NCBI GenBank assembly: GCA_030704615.1
Contig: CM060732.1
Span: 76,057,053-76,117,052, forward strand
Source of the DNA: Takakia lepidozioides
Taxonomy: Eukaryota; Streptophyta; Takakiopsida; Takakiales; Takakiaceae
Length of the DNA: 60,000 nucleotides
Reading direction: 5' to 3'
The notes under the pieces were generated by a model. The model saw nothing but the letters and a program-made list of their open reading frames with translations. It did no database searches and was not told the DNA's origin. Of the stretch, positions 22,501-32,066 are shown one piece after another (position 1 is the first letter of the stretch; every line of letters begins with the position of its first letter). Position numbers and translations under genes: made by a program.

Positions 22501-23063
22501 GTTGCAAGTCCTCCCGTCCACCAACAAAAGGTTTAAGTTTGCCCTCTCGCCCCAAGTTGGGCGATTCAAACATGCGATGAGTTGGAGCTGTCGATGATAC
22601 CACCAGCGTGCCGGGCTCGTCGTCACTCTGTCATTGACAAAAATCGTGAAACCAACATCGGTGCAAAAAGCAGCATCGCAACGAGCAGCGCAACCACCAT
22701 AGCAACAATCATGTAGCAAAAATGAAAACATAACAAGTTTAGGAAGTATGGAGAGCCATGCAACAACAATGAAAACAAATGCAACCATTGCCTAAGAATG
22801 ACATGCACAAGCAGCCTTCTCCAGAGCTGCCGGATTTGCACACGCATTGCAAACAATCTAAGGTTCACTCAACTATCTAAAGTTCACTCATACAGCAAAG
22901 CCAGGATGAAGATGCAAAAACAAAGCGAGGTAACAAAGCGAAAGCAAAAAATAAATCGAACAAACCGAAAGCAGAAGTGGCTTGCCTGAGAGTACTCGGC
23001 TTCAGTTGGCGCAGGTTGTGAGCAAGACACTGGAATCTCCTGCTGGAGCTTCAGTTTGGCCAT
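16529..23063 (-). CDS. ParB-like plus N6/N4-type DNA methyltransferase gene of the transposon
   Basis: A spliced minus-strand gene. Exon 1 starts MAKLKLQQE (23063) and ends at 22986 with a GC donor. The next exon starts at 22627 and carries basic Lys/Arg/Glu-rich parts, then a ParB-like domain (21619-21230). Exons 21092-20874, 20770-20486, 20400-20276, 20181-19967 and 18881 onward follow with phase-consistent GT-AG introns. A basic region leads to the methyltransferase core (18058-17259): MILLDIPDG in the motif IV position, DDGGCVVVLA, then exon 17664 with RSPAFIQTLME, GRILDLTCGT (motif I) and HVFAFEPD. This IV-then-I order is the beta class. An acidic tail and a CSYC-containing last exon end the gene. 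Frame breaks near 22270, 21975, 21450, 20300, 18600 and at a 13-G run (18058-18046) suggest decay. Confidence 0.7.
17259..18058 (-). other. Methyltransferase catalytic core (beta-class order)
   Basis: Reading on the minus strand: ACDMILLDIPDGELL (motif IV site), YWKAGFGLAGMLLDDGG then CVVVLATRG (strand after motif IV), a GTAAGT intron 17752-17665, YSRTRSPAFIQTLMETC, VQGRILDLTCGT (motif I), and after another intron ending at CAG before 17316, NVGRTLSDRHVFAFEPD. In active N6-adenine or N4-cytosine enzymes motif IV is (D/N/S)PP(Y/F/W); here it is D-I-P-D. Either the family uses a variant motif or this copy lost the catalytic Pro-aromatic pair. The donor before 17316 is not canonical (GATAAG). 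Confidence 0.6.
18909..19870. repeat. Array 1: ten units of about 95 bp inside a methyltransferase intron
   Basis: Units starting CCGAAAATGGCTAAGTCCCT recur about every 95-96 bases from 18909 to 19764, with a final partial copy. The whole array lies in the intron 19966-18882 of the methyltransferase gene. Each unit is a nested hairpin: outer arms GGCTAAGTCCCT and AGGGACTTAGCC, inner arms AACTGGAAA and TTTCCAGTT, with GGCGCC at the centre. Units differ by single bases. Confidence 0.9.
21230..21619 (-). other. ParB-like domain
   Basis: LRIPLCRLVSLQVVRPALPG then DIDKLKFSFRDG at 21619-21524 resembles the N-terminal half of a ParB/Srx-type domain (recognition of a start strand, R-P and a following helix). 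After a frame change, MFYVWDGNHRLLAWMEHIAQ around 21337 gives the diagnostic DGNHR and a WHFAVDCVVL strand. In bacteria and phages ParB-like domains are often fused to or next to DNA methyltransferases, which fits this gene. The break near 21450 may be an unrecognised intron or a frameshift. Confidence 0.55.
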
Positions 23064-23393
23064 GCGAGAGATTGGCCGTCGTCCGTAGTACAGAGCTTTC
23101 AACTTCCGCCGCGGTCTAGATTAGGTCTCTCTCAGGAGAGCCACGCCCTTCAGGCGGCATAAGTCCCAGCCAAAATGGAAAAAAATCTCCGTTTTGGGGT
23201 ACATGCCTGGAATACAATGTTAAGCCAAGTTTAGCATGAGATTTAGGGTACGTGTCCAGGAAGCCATGCGTCGCCAGCCCGAATAATAACCGACGGCCGT
23301 CGACATTTATTGCCCAACTGCGCAAATAAATGTCGGATGAAGCCCTCCATGTCGGATGAAAACGACGTAAACATTCCGGAATTTCCAACGTAG

Positions 23394-24010
23394 AGGTAAT
23401 TCGGAGCGCTGCACGATGGAATTCCGGCGCCGGATTTCCATCCTGCAGGTAATTCGGAGCGCAGCGGGATGGATATCCGGCGCCGAATTTCCATCCGCGG
23501 AGGAAGGGCGGCGCTGGAAATTTCCCTCACGCAGGTAATTCGGAAGCGCGCGATGGAATCCGGCGACGAATTTCCATCCGCGGAGGAAGGGCCGGCGCTG
23601 CAAATTTCCCTAACGCAGGTAATTCGGAATCGCGCGGATGGAAATCCGGCGCCGAATTTCCATCCGCGGAGGAAGGGCGGCGGTTGGAAATTTCCCTCAC
23701 GCAGGTAATTCGGAAGCCCGCGGATGGAAATCCGGGGCCGAATTTCCATCCGCGGAGGTAGGGCGACGCTGGAAATTTCCCTCACGGCAGGTAATTCGGA
23801 AGCGCGCGGAGGAAATCCGGCGCCGAATTTCCATCCGCGAGATAGGGCGGCGCTGGAAATTTCCCTCACGCAGGTAATTCGGAAGCGCGCGGATGGAAAT
23901 CCGGCGCCGAATTTCCATCCGCGCAGGTAGGGCGGTGCGCCAAATTTCCCTCAGCAGGTAATTCGGCGCCGAATTTCCATCCTGCAGGTAATTCGAATCC
24001 CGGATGAATG
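23394..24010. repeat. Array 2a: units of about 84 bp with GGCGCCGAATTTCC core
   Basis: Seven or so units starting GGTAATTCGGA recur about every 84 bases. Each contains GGATGGAAATCCGGCGCC followed by GAATTTCCATCC, a near-perfect palindrome, then a GGCGCTGGAAATTTCCCTC segment. It lies between the two divergent genes of the transposon. Confidence 0.85.
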
Positions 24011-24925
24011 GAAATTCGGCGCCGAATTTCCATCCAGCAGGTAAGTGGAATCTCGGATGGATGGAGATTCGGCCCGAATTTCCATCCTGCAGGTAATTCG
24101 AAATCCCGGATGAATGAAATTCGGCGCCGAATTCCATCCAGCAGGTAAGTGGAATCTCGGATGGATGGAGATTCGGCGCCGAATTTCCATCCTGCAGGTA
24201 ATTCGAATACCGGATGAATGGAAATTCGGCGCCGAATTTCCATCCAGCAGGTAAGTCCGATCGGTGCCGTATGGATATTCGGCGCCGAATTTCCATTCGC
24301 CCTGTATTTCTGAGCGAGAAATTACCTTCGTGCAGGTAATTCCCATATAAGAATTACCTTCGTGCAGGTAATTCCCAGATGAGAATTACCTTCGTGCAGG
24401 TAATTATGGACGAGGAATTAACATCGATTGGAATTACCTGCAGGAAGGTAATTCTCATCTGGAAATTACCTGCAGGAAGGTATTCTCATCTGGGAATTAC
24501 CTGCAGGAATGTAATTCTTATATGGGAATTACCTGCACGAAGGTAATTCCTCGGTCAGAAATACATGGCGAATGGAAATTCGGCGCCGAATATCCATACG
24601 GCACCGATCGGACTTACCTGCTGGATGGAAATTCGGCGCCGAATTTCCATTTATGCGGGATTCGACTTACCTGCTTGATGGAAATTCGGCGCCGAATTTC
24701 CATTCATCCGGTATTCGAATTACCTGCAGGATGGAAATTCGGCGCCGAATCTCCATCCATCCGAGATTCCACTTACCTGCTGGATGGAAATTCGGCGCCG
24801 AATCTCCATCCATCCGAGATTCCACTTACCTGCTGGATGGAAATTCGGCGCCGAATCTCCATCCATCCGGGATTCCACTTACCTGCTGGATGGAAATTCG
24901 GCGCCGAATCTCCATCCAAGGGATG
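24010..24925. repeat. Array 2b: large foldback of palindromic units
   Basis: The left arm (about 24010-24420) and right arm (about 24430-24925) are near-perfect inverted copies around about 24425. For example, 24241-24340 is the reverse complement of about 24520-24640 with few differences. Each arm is made of units of about 50-55 bp with AAATTCGGCGCCGAATTT at the centre and GGTAAGT or GGTAATTC joints. The apex holds short GAATTACCTGCAGGAAGG repeats. Such a sequence could extrude cruciforms or give long hairpin RNA. Confidence 0.85.
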
Positions 24926-25402
24926 TTCTCTGTCGCTCACACTCCGGCCTCTTCGCCCGAGGCGACTTCATCCGGGCTTCCTCTGTTGGATATTGGGTGC
25001 CGAATTTCCATTCGGGGGTAGTAATGTGACGGCACGGTGCCGGCTTCTCCCCTTCAGCCGTCATCATCCGGACGGCCCCCCACTTTCTGACTGCATACCG
25101 TTGGCAGTTATTGCGCAAAGACGAGGGGCCGCATTCTGGAGACAAAGTTCATTAACACTCTGACTGTGGATTTTTGAGATAGTTGGCTCCCTGGATTTGG
25201 ATCAGGCTTCGTCGCTCGGACAAATCGGCATCGCATTCATTCCCATCGCTGCACCCCCTTCTACCAGGGAGCTTCCCCGCACGCCATCCTGGCAGTCTTG
25301 TGTGCACATCTCCCATGGCGGAAAAACCCGAGCGCTACAGTGTACTGCCCTCCTCACGAGCATAGAGCTTCATTTCCGTGCAGAGGGGACACCTGCCGGG
25401 TG

Positions 25403-28400
25403 ATGGAGAAATATCTGTGCGTTCGATACCACCTGAAACCGGGGTCGGTTTTTTTGGAGGAGGAAAGGAAGGACTCAAACGGCCTTGTTGTCGAGAGTAT
25501 TGTTGTGCTCCACGATGATTTCGGCGATGTCAGGGAATGGCGAGTTCCACCATCGGACAGCGTCATATACAGGGCTATTGGGGACTTCATTTGCCCGCCA
25601 AATGCACCGTCTATCCTGGGCACCTTCCACGAAACAATCCGCGAATCAGAGAGTGGGTACCTCAAAGAGAGTCCGCAACGAAGTAAATCCAGAGCCGAAC
25701 CTATCCATGAAACGACCGAGAACCGGGTTGTTCACAACCTGTCCGACTCAGACGAGGTCATGAAGTTCCGAGGTCGTCCTGGAGATCAGGCAAGTCCTCA
25801 ATGGACGTCAGTGGGAGGAGGGGAGTCATATTCCCAGCACGACACCGCAGTTCGATCTATTCTAGAAATTCTGCGAGGGCTTCACCTGGAGGGACACCGG
25901 TCGGAGCTGGCCGGGCTGGACTACAGCAAGTTCGCAATTAAATCGGTTACATGCCTTCCCGCCGACGTCGACGGTAATATCTTCTTTGAGTTCCCTCCTC
26001 GGGCGGACTACTCGAGGGCGTCCGGAATGTTGACAGATATGGATAAGAAAACATGACGGTCATCCTTGGTGCGTTTACCAAAACCACCAGCATGAAGATG
26101 CTTGATGGTGTGCGGGTGCGCTACGTTGTTTGTGCGGGCGCGTTGCGGTGTTTCTCCCCACTTGCTTCCACTTTAAATCCAGAGGTCACAGGAACGAGAC
26201 CGATTGGACAGGCACAGCTCACCAGCCATTTCGAGCTCAGGAGAAGGTTCCGAACTCCACATTTAAGTGTGCGCATTGCAAAGAACCACCACACTGCATG
26301 TCTGTTTGTAATGCCAAGCAGTTCTATGTGTTGCACCCGTTTCCCTGACCTCACCCGAGCTTGCATACACGTTGGTTCCCATTGTCACAAATTGGCGAGG
26401 GGGAACTCGCGGGAGGCTGCCCACGAAGCAGAGCAGCTCGTTCAGGAGGAGGTTAAGTTGAGACCGGGTGCCAAACCCAACAGATACAGCTCCAAGCCGC
26501 CCATAAGATGGCATTGGCCAGAATTATGTCGGAAGACGGCTCCGATAGAGTTCCTCTCGACAAGAAGGAAATGGAGGCATTGTTGGAGTCGGTGTCCCAC
26601 GTATGTTCACCAAATGTCCGAAACCACATTGTCTCATGCAAACAGAAAATTGGGCGTGGCTCGGATATGCACTCCATTCTGGAGGTGAAGCGACGATGTG
26701 GATATGACTATATTCATGGAAGTAGGTTTCCAGGACAAGGGACTTAGGCAGATCGTTGTTTCGTATTCAAAATGTCCACGTGTGGACCTGGCAGCGGCGT
26801 GAACTGGTCGACAGGATGACGAGTGGGAACTTGTCAAACAGTTGGGTCATGTTCGACCATATCAAGCGAATTACAAATCACCAGTGGGTGACAATGGGTG
26901 CCATGTCTACGACACCCACTGCAGGATGCTAATGACAATTGCTATTTGTGAGATGAAAGGAGAGGACACACAATCGGAGATGCTTCTTTGGCAGGGAAAC
27001 GAACAGATGGCTAAGGCGGGATTGCCCCCTCCCAATTTCCGTGGTTTCATGGCGGACAACGCACAAGCAAATTGGGCTGCCATCCGAAGGGTGTACGGGC
27101 AAGACCCCAATGTTCCCATGGAAGGCAAGGAGAGATCTTGTGGGTTCCATTTTCTGCAGAGCCTTCGCAGTACACAACCAGGCTCGTGGCGCCAGATTTC
27201 AGAGAGGAGCACCGTTCCATTGCCTTGCGTGGAAGCGCGCTCCCACCTTGGATGATGCAGAGACACAGTTTGCATGCATACGGGCTTGGTGGACATCGTC
27301 AGGTGCTGTAAGGAAATCAGACGAAGGAGCAATGGTCAGTTGGCTAGCATGGTGGCATTATCGTTTCCTCCAGTTCGCGACTATATGCGGGAGGTGAGTT
27401 GCACGAATTCGCGTCCCGTTGGATATTATTCTCGGCCATATTTGTAACTTGCTTGTAACCTGAACATGTGCTTGTGCAGGAAATGTGTCTCGACTCCGAC
27501 ACCGACATGCCCACGACAAACATGGCCGAATCAATGCACTCTTCCTGGCGTGCCTCCTCTGCGGCGCATCTGGTGGAAATCCTCACTGCCACAACGGAGG
27601 ACATTGTGAGGTCAATTATGCAGCAATGCAGGTACAACGAGTTCTTGAAAGGGAAACAGTGGGGCTTGGGGCCGGACAGGCAGGAAATGCTGATGCGGAC
27701 TGCCTCCAGATCGAAGAATCCTCGGAAGTGGGCGGCGGCCTTGCGAGAGGGCCTTCGGACACGCCATTGCTACAGAGGCCAACATTTGGAAGGAGATGTT
27801 CATACCCGTCCAGTGAGACGAAGACTTGACGAGGCACCTGGCGGAGAAGAGGATTCATGGCGAGCTGACAAGAATATTCGCACGCTCCCTCGTGGTCCGG
27901 TGATGTTGTCCGAGGAGGTCTCGTCGAGCACCGAAGTCCTGCACGTTCAAGATCGCCATCTCCTTTGAGCACAGGGCGCGTGCCCCGACAACATAACGAG
28001 CCATCTGTAGTAAAGCAATACAACATTCCCATTGTGAAGACAAGAGTGTCGGAGTCACAGTGGAGAATTGCGAGGACATTGCCGGCATTTCGAGGGAAGT
28101 GTTGCGCCATCCGGGTGGATACGAGAGCACGCTGTGGTGAGATGATTCGGAGGAACCCACACGGTGCTGTACCTGCACCTTGTTTCAGCGGCAGATTTTT
28201 GACTCCCACATTTGCTCACGCCACAACGCAGACATTTTGGTTCTGTAGGCACGACATAATGACCTGTGTATTTGGCAAGCCCAAGTACGGGATTCAGGGA
28301 ATGCCGGAGCATCCGGGCGTCTGGCCTGTTGCACCGGGTTGCAGCCTCTCTCAGAATGAGGCGGATGCTCTATCTGCAGCAGGATTTCGAATGGTGCAAT

Positions 28401-28892
28401 GCACAGACATCCCGGCCCACGCATTTCCGGTTCCTCAGACCCAGCCATTGCAGACTGCTCGGTCCAGTAGAGACGGATTGGACAATTCTGCACATCCCAC
28501 AATGCGATTCGGAAGAGTGAAGAGACGACACCCTCCTAACAAGTTGAATGAGACTCGGATTGCAATGCTCTTGGGATGGCTTGCACTATTCAGAGCTCCG
28601 TGGACGTACCCCCACCCGGCCTTGGCGTGTGTATCGGATGGCAACGGCCGGCTCGGCTGTACGCGACGATGTATACACAATTACGATTGGAGTGGAGCCG
28701 ATTTGCAACTGTACGGACTTCTCGTTGATGGAAGCAAAGAAGGGTTCGAAGTATTATCCGTGCAAGCATCTGTATTACATTTACCTGAAGAGGTTGAGGA
28801 TGAACGTGACTATTGATGACTTTATTCATGCACCGGCGTTGAGCGTGAACGAGCTGCACAAACTCCTCCTTAGGGATTCCAGAAATCATTGA
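25403..28892 (+). CDS. MULE-type transposase (DDE core and SWIM finger), frameshifted
   Basis: Plus-strand gene divergent from the methyltransferase gene. From ATG 25403: a conserved N-terminal part (VMEKYLCVRYHLKPGSVFL), a Cys/His-rich segment (FKCAHCKEPPHCMSVC about 26262-26310, ACIHVGSHCH about 26361-26390), GSRFPGQG, VFKMSTCGPGSGV, VMFDHIKR (first Asp region, 26848), GCHVYDTHCRMLMTIAICEM, FRGFMADNAQANW (second Asp, 27040), SCGFHFLQSL, a GT-AG intron 27393-27479, TTNMAESMHSSW, and a SWIM finger (CNCTDF 28705, PCKHLYYIYLK 28759). The order fits MULE transposases. Frame changes near 26740, 26810, 26870, 27240 and 28600 indicate a damaged gene, or some may be small introns. The third acidic residue was not placed. 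Confidence 0.75.
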
Positions 28893-29036
28893 TGGGGCAA
28901 ACGGAATCCTCCATATGGATATTTTCAAATGCATTTTGTTGTATCAGACTTTTTTTTTGCAGTGTAATGAAATGCACCCCAAAACTCCTGAATGAGGCAA
29001 TATTCCATTCAAACTGAGATCCAACAGAAGCAGTTG

Positions 29037-29290
29037 TGGGGCCATTTCTGGAAAAATGGCGCCGAATTTCTCTTTTTGGGGCCGAAAACTCGCTAAGTCC
29101 CAACATGCACTGGTACCTGTGTTTGGGAAAATGGCGCCGAATTTCTCTTTTTGGGGCCGAAAACTGGCTAAGTCCCAACATGCACTGGTACCGTGTCTGG
29201 AAAAATGGCGCCGAATTTCTCTTTTTTGGGCCGAAAACTGGCTAAGTCCGAACATGCACTGGAAAAATGGCGCCGAATTACATGTCATGA
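29037..29290. repeat. Array 3: units of about 76 bp near the right end
   Basis: Three full units and a partial one: AAAAATGGCGCCGAATTTCT, then GGGGCCGAAAACTGGCTAAG, then TCCCAACATGCACTGG. The GGCGCCGAATTTC core and the CCGAAAA-GGCTAAGTCC part are shared with array 1. Degenerate copies continue to about 29410 (GAAATTCGGCGCCATATTTG). Confidence 0.85.
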
Positions 29291-29603
29291 GGGGACCTAT
29301 AGCCGTGGAATTCGGCACCATTTTTCGCCAGAGAGACCTATTGCCGCGAAATACGTCGCCGTTTTTTCAGGTTACGGACCCTATTACCGCGAAATTCGGC
29401 GCCATATTTGCACATGTCGCTGGGAATTGGCATGAGCGGAAGACGAAATATCATGAGCACAACTGTCAAAAGTGCAATTTTCCCTTCAAGGGGCCGAATA
29501 ATATATTTGTTTTTCCTGACACATTGCATTAAATTATTGTTTTTTATTGTTTTTTATTTTCGAAATTTGTACTTCTGCTCATGAAAACCGATTGTGTTAC
29601 TAC

Positions 29604-29660
29604 TCTGCTCATGCCGCTCATGCCGCTCATGCCGCTCATGCTCATGAAATAGCAAACCTC
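29604..29660 (-). repeat. Right terminal inverted repeat
   Basis: On the minus strand it reads GAGGTTTGCTATTTCATGAG, then tandem CATGAGCGG units. It is the mirror of 16308-16370 and is followed by the target duplication at 29661-29669. Confidence 0.8.
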
Positions 29661-29669
29661 CCTCACAGG
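29661..29669 (+). repeat. Right target-site duplication of the 13.4-kb transposon
   Basis: CCTCACAGG, identical to 16299-16307. Confidence 0.85.
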
Positions 29670-30880
29670 TACTTTCAGCTTACCATCATTTTGTCACCCA
29701 ATTCTGTGTCGTGGGCCTTTCAGTGCAACCTCGCAAATGTGCATGCGGTGTGGTCTCCGTCCGGTCTCCCTGCAGATTTTGTCCTCCCTGCTCACTTCAT
29801 TGCTTTGCCCAATGGCATCAGAATCATGGGAGTTCCTTTTGGCACCACCCAGTTCACAACGTCCTTCTTGGAAGATGCACTCCACCAGGATGCCACCCAC
29901 GCGATCTCCTTCCTAGGCTTGGAGATGTACAGGTAGCATATGGAATCTTGACCAAATGTTTTCTTCAGCGTCCCTCATATCACTTGTGCATTATTCCACC
30001 CAGCCCAGATTTCCTACACCTCTTATCTGGGTTTGATACTACCATGATGACTATCTTCGAGAGATTGTTAGGACCAGGAGCTCTGGAGGGTCCACAGGGA
30101 CTTTTGCTACGACAGCAAGTCACCCTGCCCATCTCTTCCAGTGGTGTGGGTCTTTTGTCCACTATCATAACCGCCCCGTCAGCTTTCCTCGGCAGTTGGG
30201 CGTTGGTTGCCCCAGCCCTCGCTTCACGATTTTTCTGTGACCATCGTCCCATCCTTATGGACGCCGTTGCACATATCGACAGTGGCATTTTACCCTTCCG
30301 GTAGCATCTCCGCTCTGCACAAGATCTTCTTCCGACACCAGCGAGAGCATGTCTACCAACATTTGAGCAGTTGGTTGCTCAAGGCCTCGACCATCTTCAG
30401 GAGTCCATTTCCGAGCGCGTGCACCGTCATTCCTTTTCCAGCATGCTCTCAAGTGCTTCTTCTGAGTTACATCGGGCCCGACTTCTATCATGCGCAGGAC
30501 CCGAAGCAAGGGCATGGTTGGCAGCACGACCCACTATCGCACATTTTCGCCTCTCATCCCCTATCTTCAATACTGCGCTCCGCCTTCGACTCGGTTTACC
30601 TCATCCTTCGGCATTGGGCTTTCAGAGCTACGTCTGTCATCAGCCCATCTATGACCTTGCCATCCATCTCCTCTGTTGTCCATGTGGTAGTGAGCGCACT
30701 GCGTCTCATGATATGGTTCGCGATGCGGTGGCATCTATTGTTCGGGAGGCAGGGTATCATGTATTGCGTGAGCAACCACATCTACGACCCATGCTCACGT
30801 CCCACTCTACACGCCGCCGACTTCGCCTCACGGCTACTGCCCCCTCCCGGGGGTGGGCCCTCTCAAAAAAAGGTGTCCAT
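29661..30880 (+). mobile_element. R2-like LINE, second piece (end of RT and thumb)
   Basis: Continues the element from 16307 in frame: VLSAYHHFVTQF, VVGLSVQPRKC, then after a one-base shift AVWSPSGLPADFV and IMGVPFGTTQFTTSFLED. It shifts again to VAYGILTKCFLQRPSYHL, LPISSSGVGLLSTI and the ALRLRLGLPHP, IHLLCCPCGSERTASHD region (a Cys/His motif typical before the LINE C-terminal endonuclease-like domain). The match is lost at about 30870, where the second insertion begins; the rest of the element is at 52200-52690. Confidence 0.7.
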
Positions 30881-30904
30881 AGGACACTAGGAGTCTAGAG
30901 GAGC

Positions 30905-30952
30905 AACGGTACCGTGGGTACCTGGGGTACCTAGGGTACCCCAGGTACCCCG
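30905..30952 (-). repeat. GGTACC-rich tail of the minus-strand LINE
   Basis: Six or more GGTACC steps separated by 4-5 bases (GGTACCGTGGGTACCTGGGG and following). They overlap the last codons of the LINE frame (PGVPGVP) and lie where a poly-A or short repeat tail would be expected. A hairpin GTGTCC-ATA-GGACAC lies just outside (30871-30885). Confidence 0.6.
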
Positions 30953-31854
30953 GGAGCCAGAGAAGGGTTAGATTCAAGTTTACGTTTGTTAGTAATAATG
31001 GTTGTGAGGGAGCGGAGGGTTGTGAGGTGTATTGCTTTGAAACATTTATGAATGGAGAGGATCGGGAGTTCGAAGTTAGTGTGTAGTGCATCAATACTGG
31101 CGTTATGAATGCCACCTCGAGTGCCAGCCGTGATAACCGTCAAAGGACCAGTGACCCAGCCCTTATGTCGAAGCGCAAGGATAAGTGGCGCGTATTTAAG
31201 CCGTTTGTCTAGCGTTGAATCAGCGGGGTATCGATCATGGCAGTATGTAAATTCAATAAAGTAGATGGTAAGGTTTGGGGTTGGAGCGGTGGGTGGGGGG
31301 GAGTTTATGGGTAAACCATGTACAAGCAAGATGTCTGGGCATAGTCTGGCGGGGCAGGTGCACGGGGGGTGGGAGCAAGTACAAGGGAGAAGCCAGTGGG
31401 GGACGGTGTGGTCTGGGGGTCGTCCTTGGTAAGTACCAGCATTGATTAGCGAGAACCATCTTGTCTCGGCGCGATGGAGGAGGAGTTTATGGATGTGCCA
31501 GACTGCTTGGTTATGGCGGGTTATACGAAGCCCATGGATGACCGGGTGTGTACATTGGCTAAGAAGGTGTGGCCAGGTGTCACGTTCATGGTGGGTATGA
31601 GAACAGAGGGGACAATGCGGGGATGGGAAAAGGCGTGGCCAGAATATGTGTTTACGTTGATGTCCCATATATTGTACGTATCGGAATTTAAGCGTCTGTT
31701 TGATTTGGGCGTCAGTAGCTGCTTTGGAGTGCCAGAAGTAGTTCGAGAGTTTGTTCTGGAGTACACCGGATTGTGTCCATTTCTGTGTGTATAGTTTAGT
31801 GTGGCTAGCAAATACCGAGGTTTGCTTATTGGCTTCTCGAGTAAGGGATTTCAA
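30931..31854 (-). CDS. LINE ORF2 C-terminal part with CPLC-type motif
   Basis: About 307 residues open. Contains CPLCSHTHHERDTWPHLLSQ followed by C, the Cys/His motif often found after RNase H in LINE ORF2 proteins, then a His/Pro/Thr-rich segment and a VITAGTRGGIHN region. It belongs to the same minus-strand LINE as the RNase H at 33074-32067. Confidence 0.6.
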   Translation of the reverse strand: MKSLTREANKQTSVFASHTKLYTQKWTQSGVLQNKLSNYFWHSKAATDAQIKQTLKFRYVQYMGHQRKHIFWPRLFPSPHCPLCSHTHHERDTWPHLLSQCTHPVIHGLRITRHNQAVWHIHKLLLHRAETRWFSLINAGTYQGRPPDHTVPHWLLPCTCSHPPCTCPARLCPDILLVHGLPINSPPPTAPTPNLTIYFIEFTYCHDRYPADSTLDKRLKYAPLILALRHKGWVTGPLTVITAGTRGGIHNASIDALHTNFELPILSIHKCFKAIHLTTLRSLTTIITNKRKLESNPSLAPGVPGVP

Positions 31855-32066
31855 AAGGTTGCGTATGGGTCGGGGCTCAAGGGGGTCGGGTATGGGGTGT
31901 GTTAGCCAGAATGGGTGAGTATGTGCTATGTGGATGGGATCATTGGTAGGGTCAACAGGGGGTTCGTCGGCACCTTCCTGGGCAAGAAGGTCGGCAGCCT
32001 CGTTCCCCCGGATACCTGTGTGTGCGCGTACTTTGATAAAGTGAATGGGTTGGTAGATGGAGATAG

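Larger units (their letters stand above)
16308..29660. mobile_element. MULE-like 13,353-bp transposon with ParB-methyltransferase cargo
   Basis: Bounded by CCTCACAGG duplications. The two ends share a terminal inverted repeat with TGCTATTTCATGAGC near the tip and an outer G-rich part (GGGGGC left, GAGGTT right). Inside the tips both ends carry short tandem CATGAGCGG repeats. Deleting it and one duplication rejoins the LINE reading frame exactly (GPASQ followed by VLSAYHHF). It holds a plus-strand MULE transposase (25403-28892), a minus-strand ParB-methyltransferase gene (23063-16529), and three repeat arrays (18909-19870, 23394-24925, 29037-29290) that share a GGCGCCGAATTTC core. Both genes carry frameshifts, so this copy is probably no longer autonomous. 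Confidence 0.85.

Noticed and set aside
18900-24930. Regularly spaced repeats resembling a CRISPR array
   Set aside because: The units are continuous tandem repeats with palindromic cores and no unique spacers, in a eukaryotic transposon.
23307-25029. Long open frames rich in RISI/GWKFGAEF repeats over the arrays
   Set aside because: They are translations of the palindromic tandem repeats, open on both strands by repetition; no evidence that they are genes.
31474-31794. Plus-strand frame of 106 residues within the LINE C-terminal part
   Set aside because: It is the antisense shadow of the LINE ORF2 frame on the minus strand.
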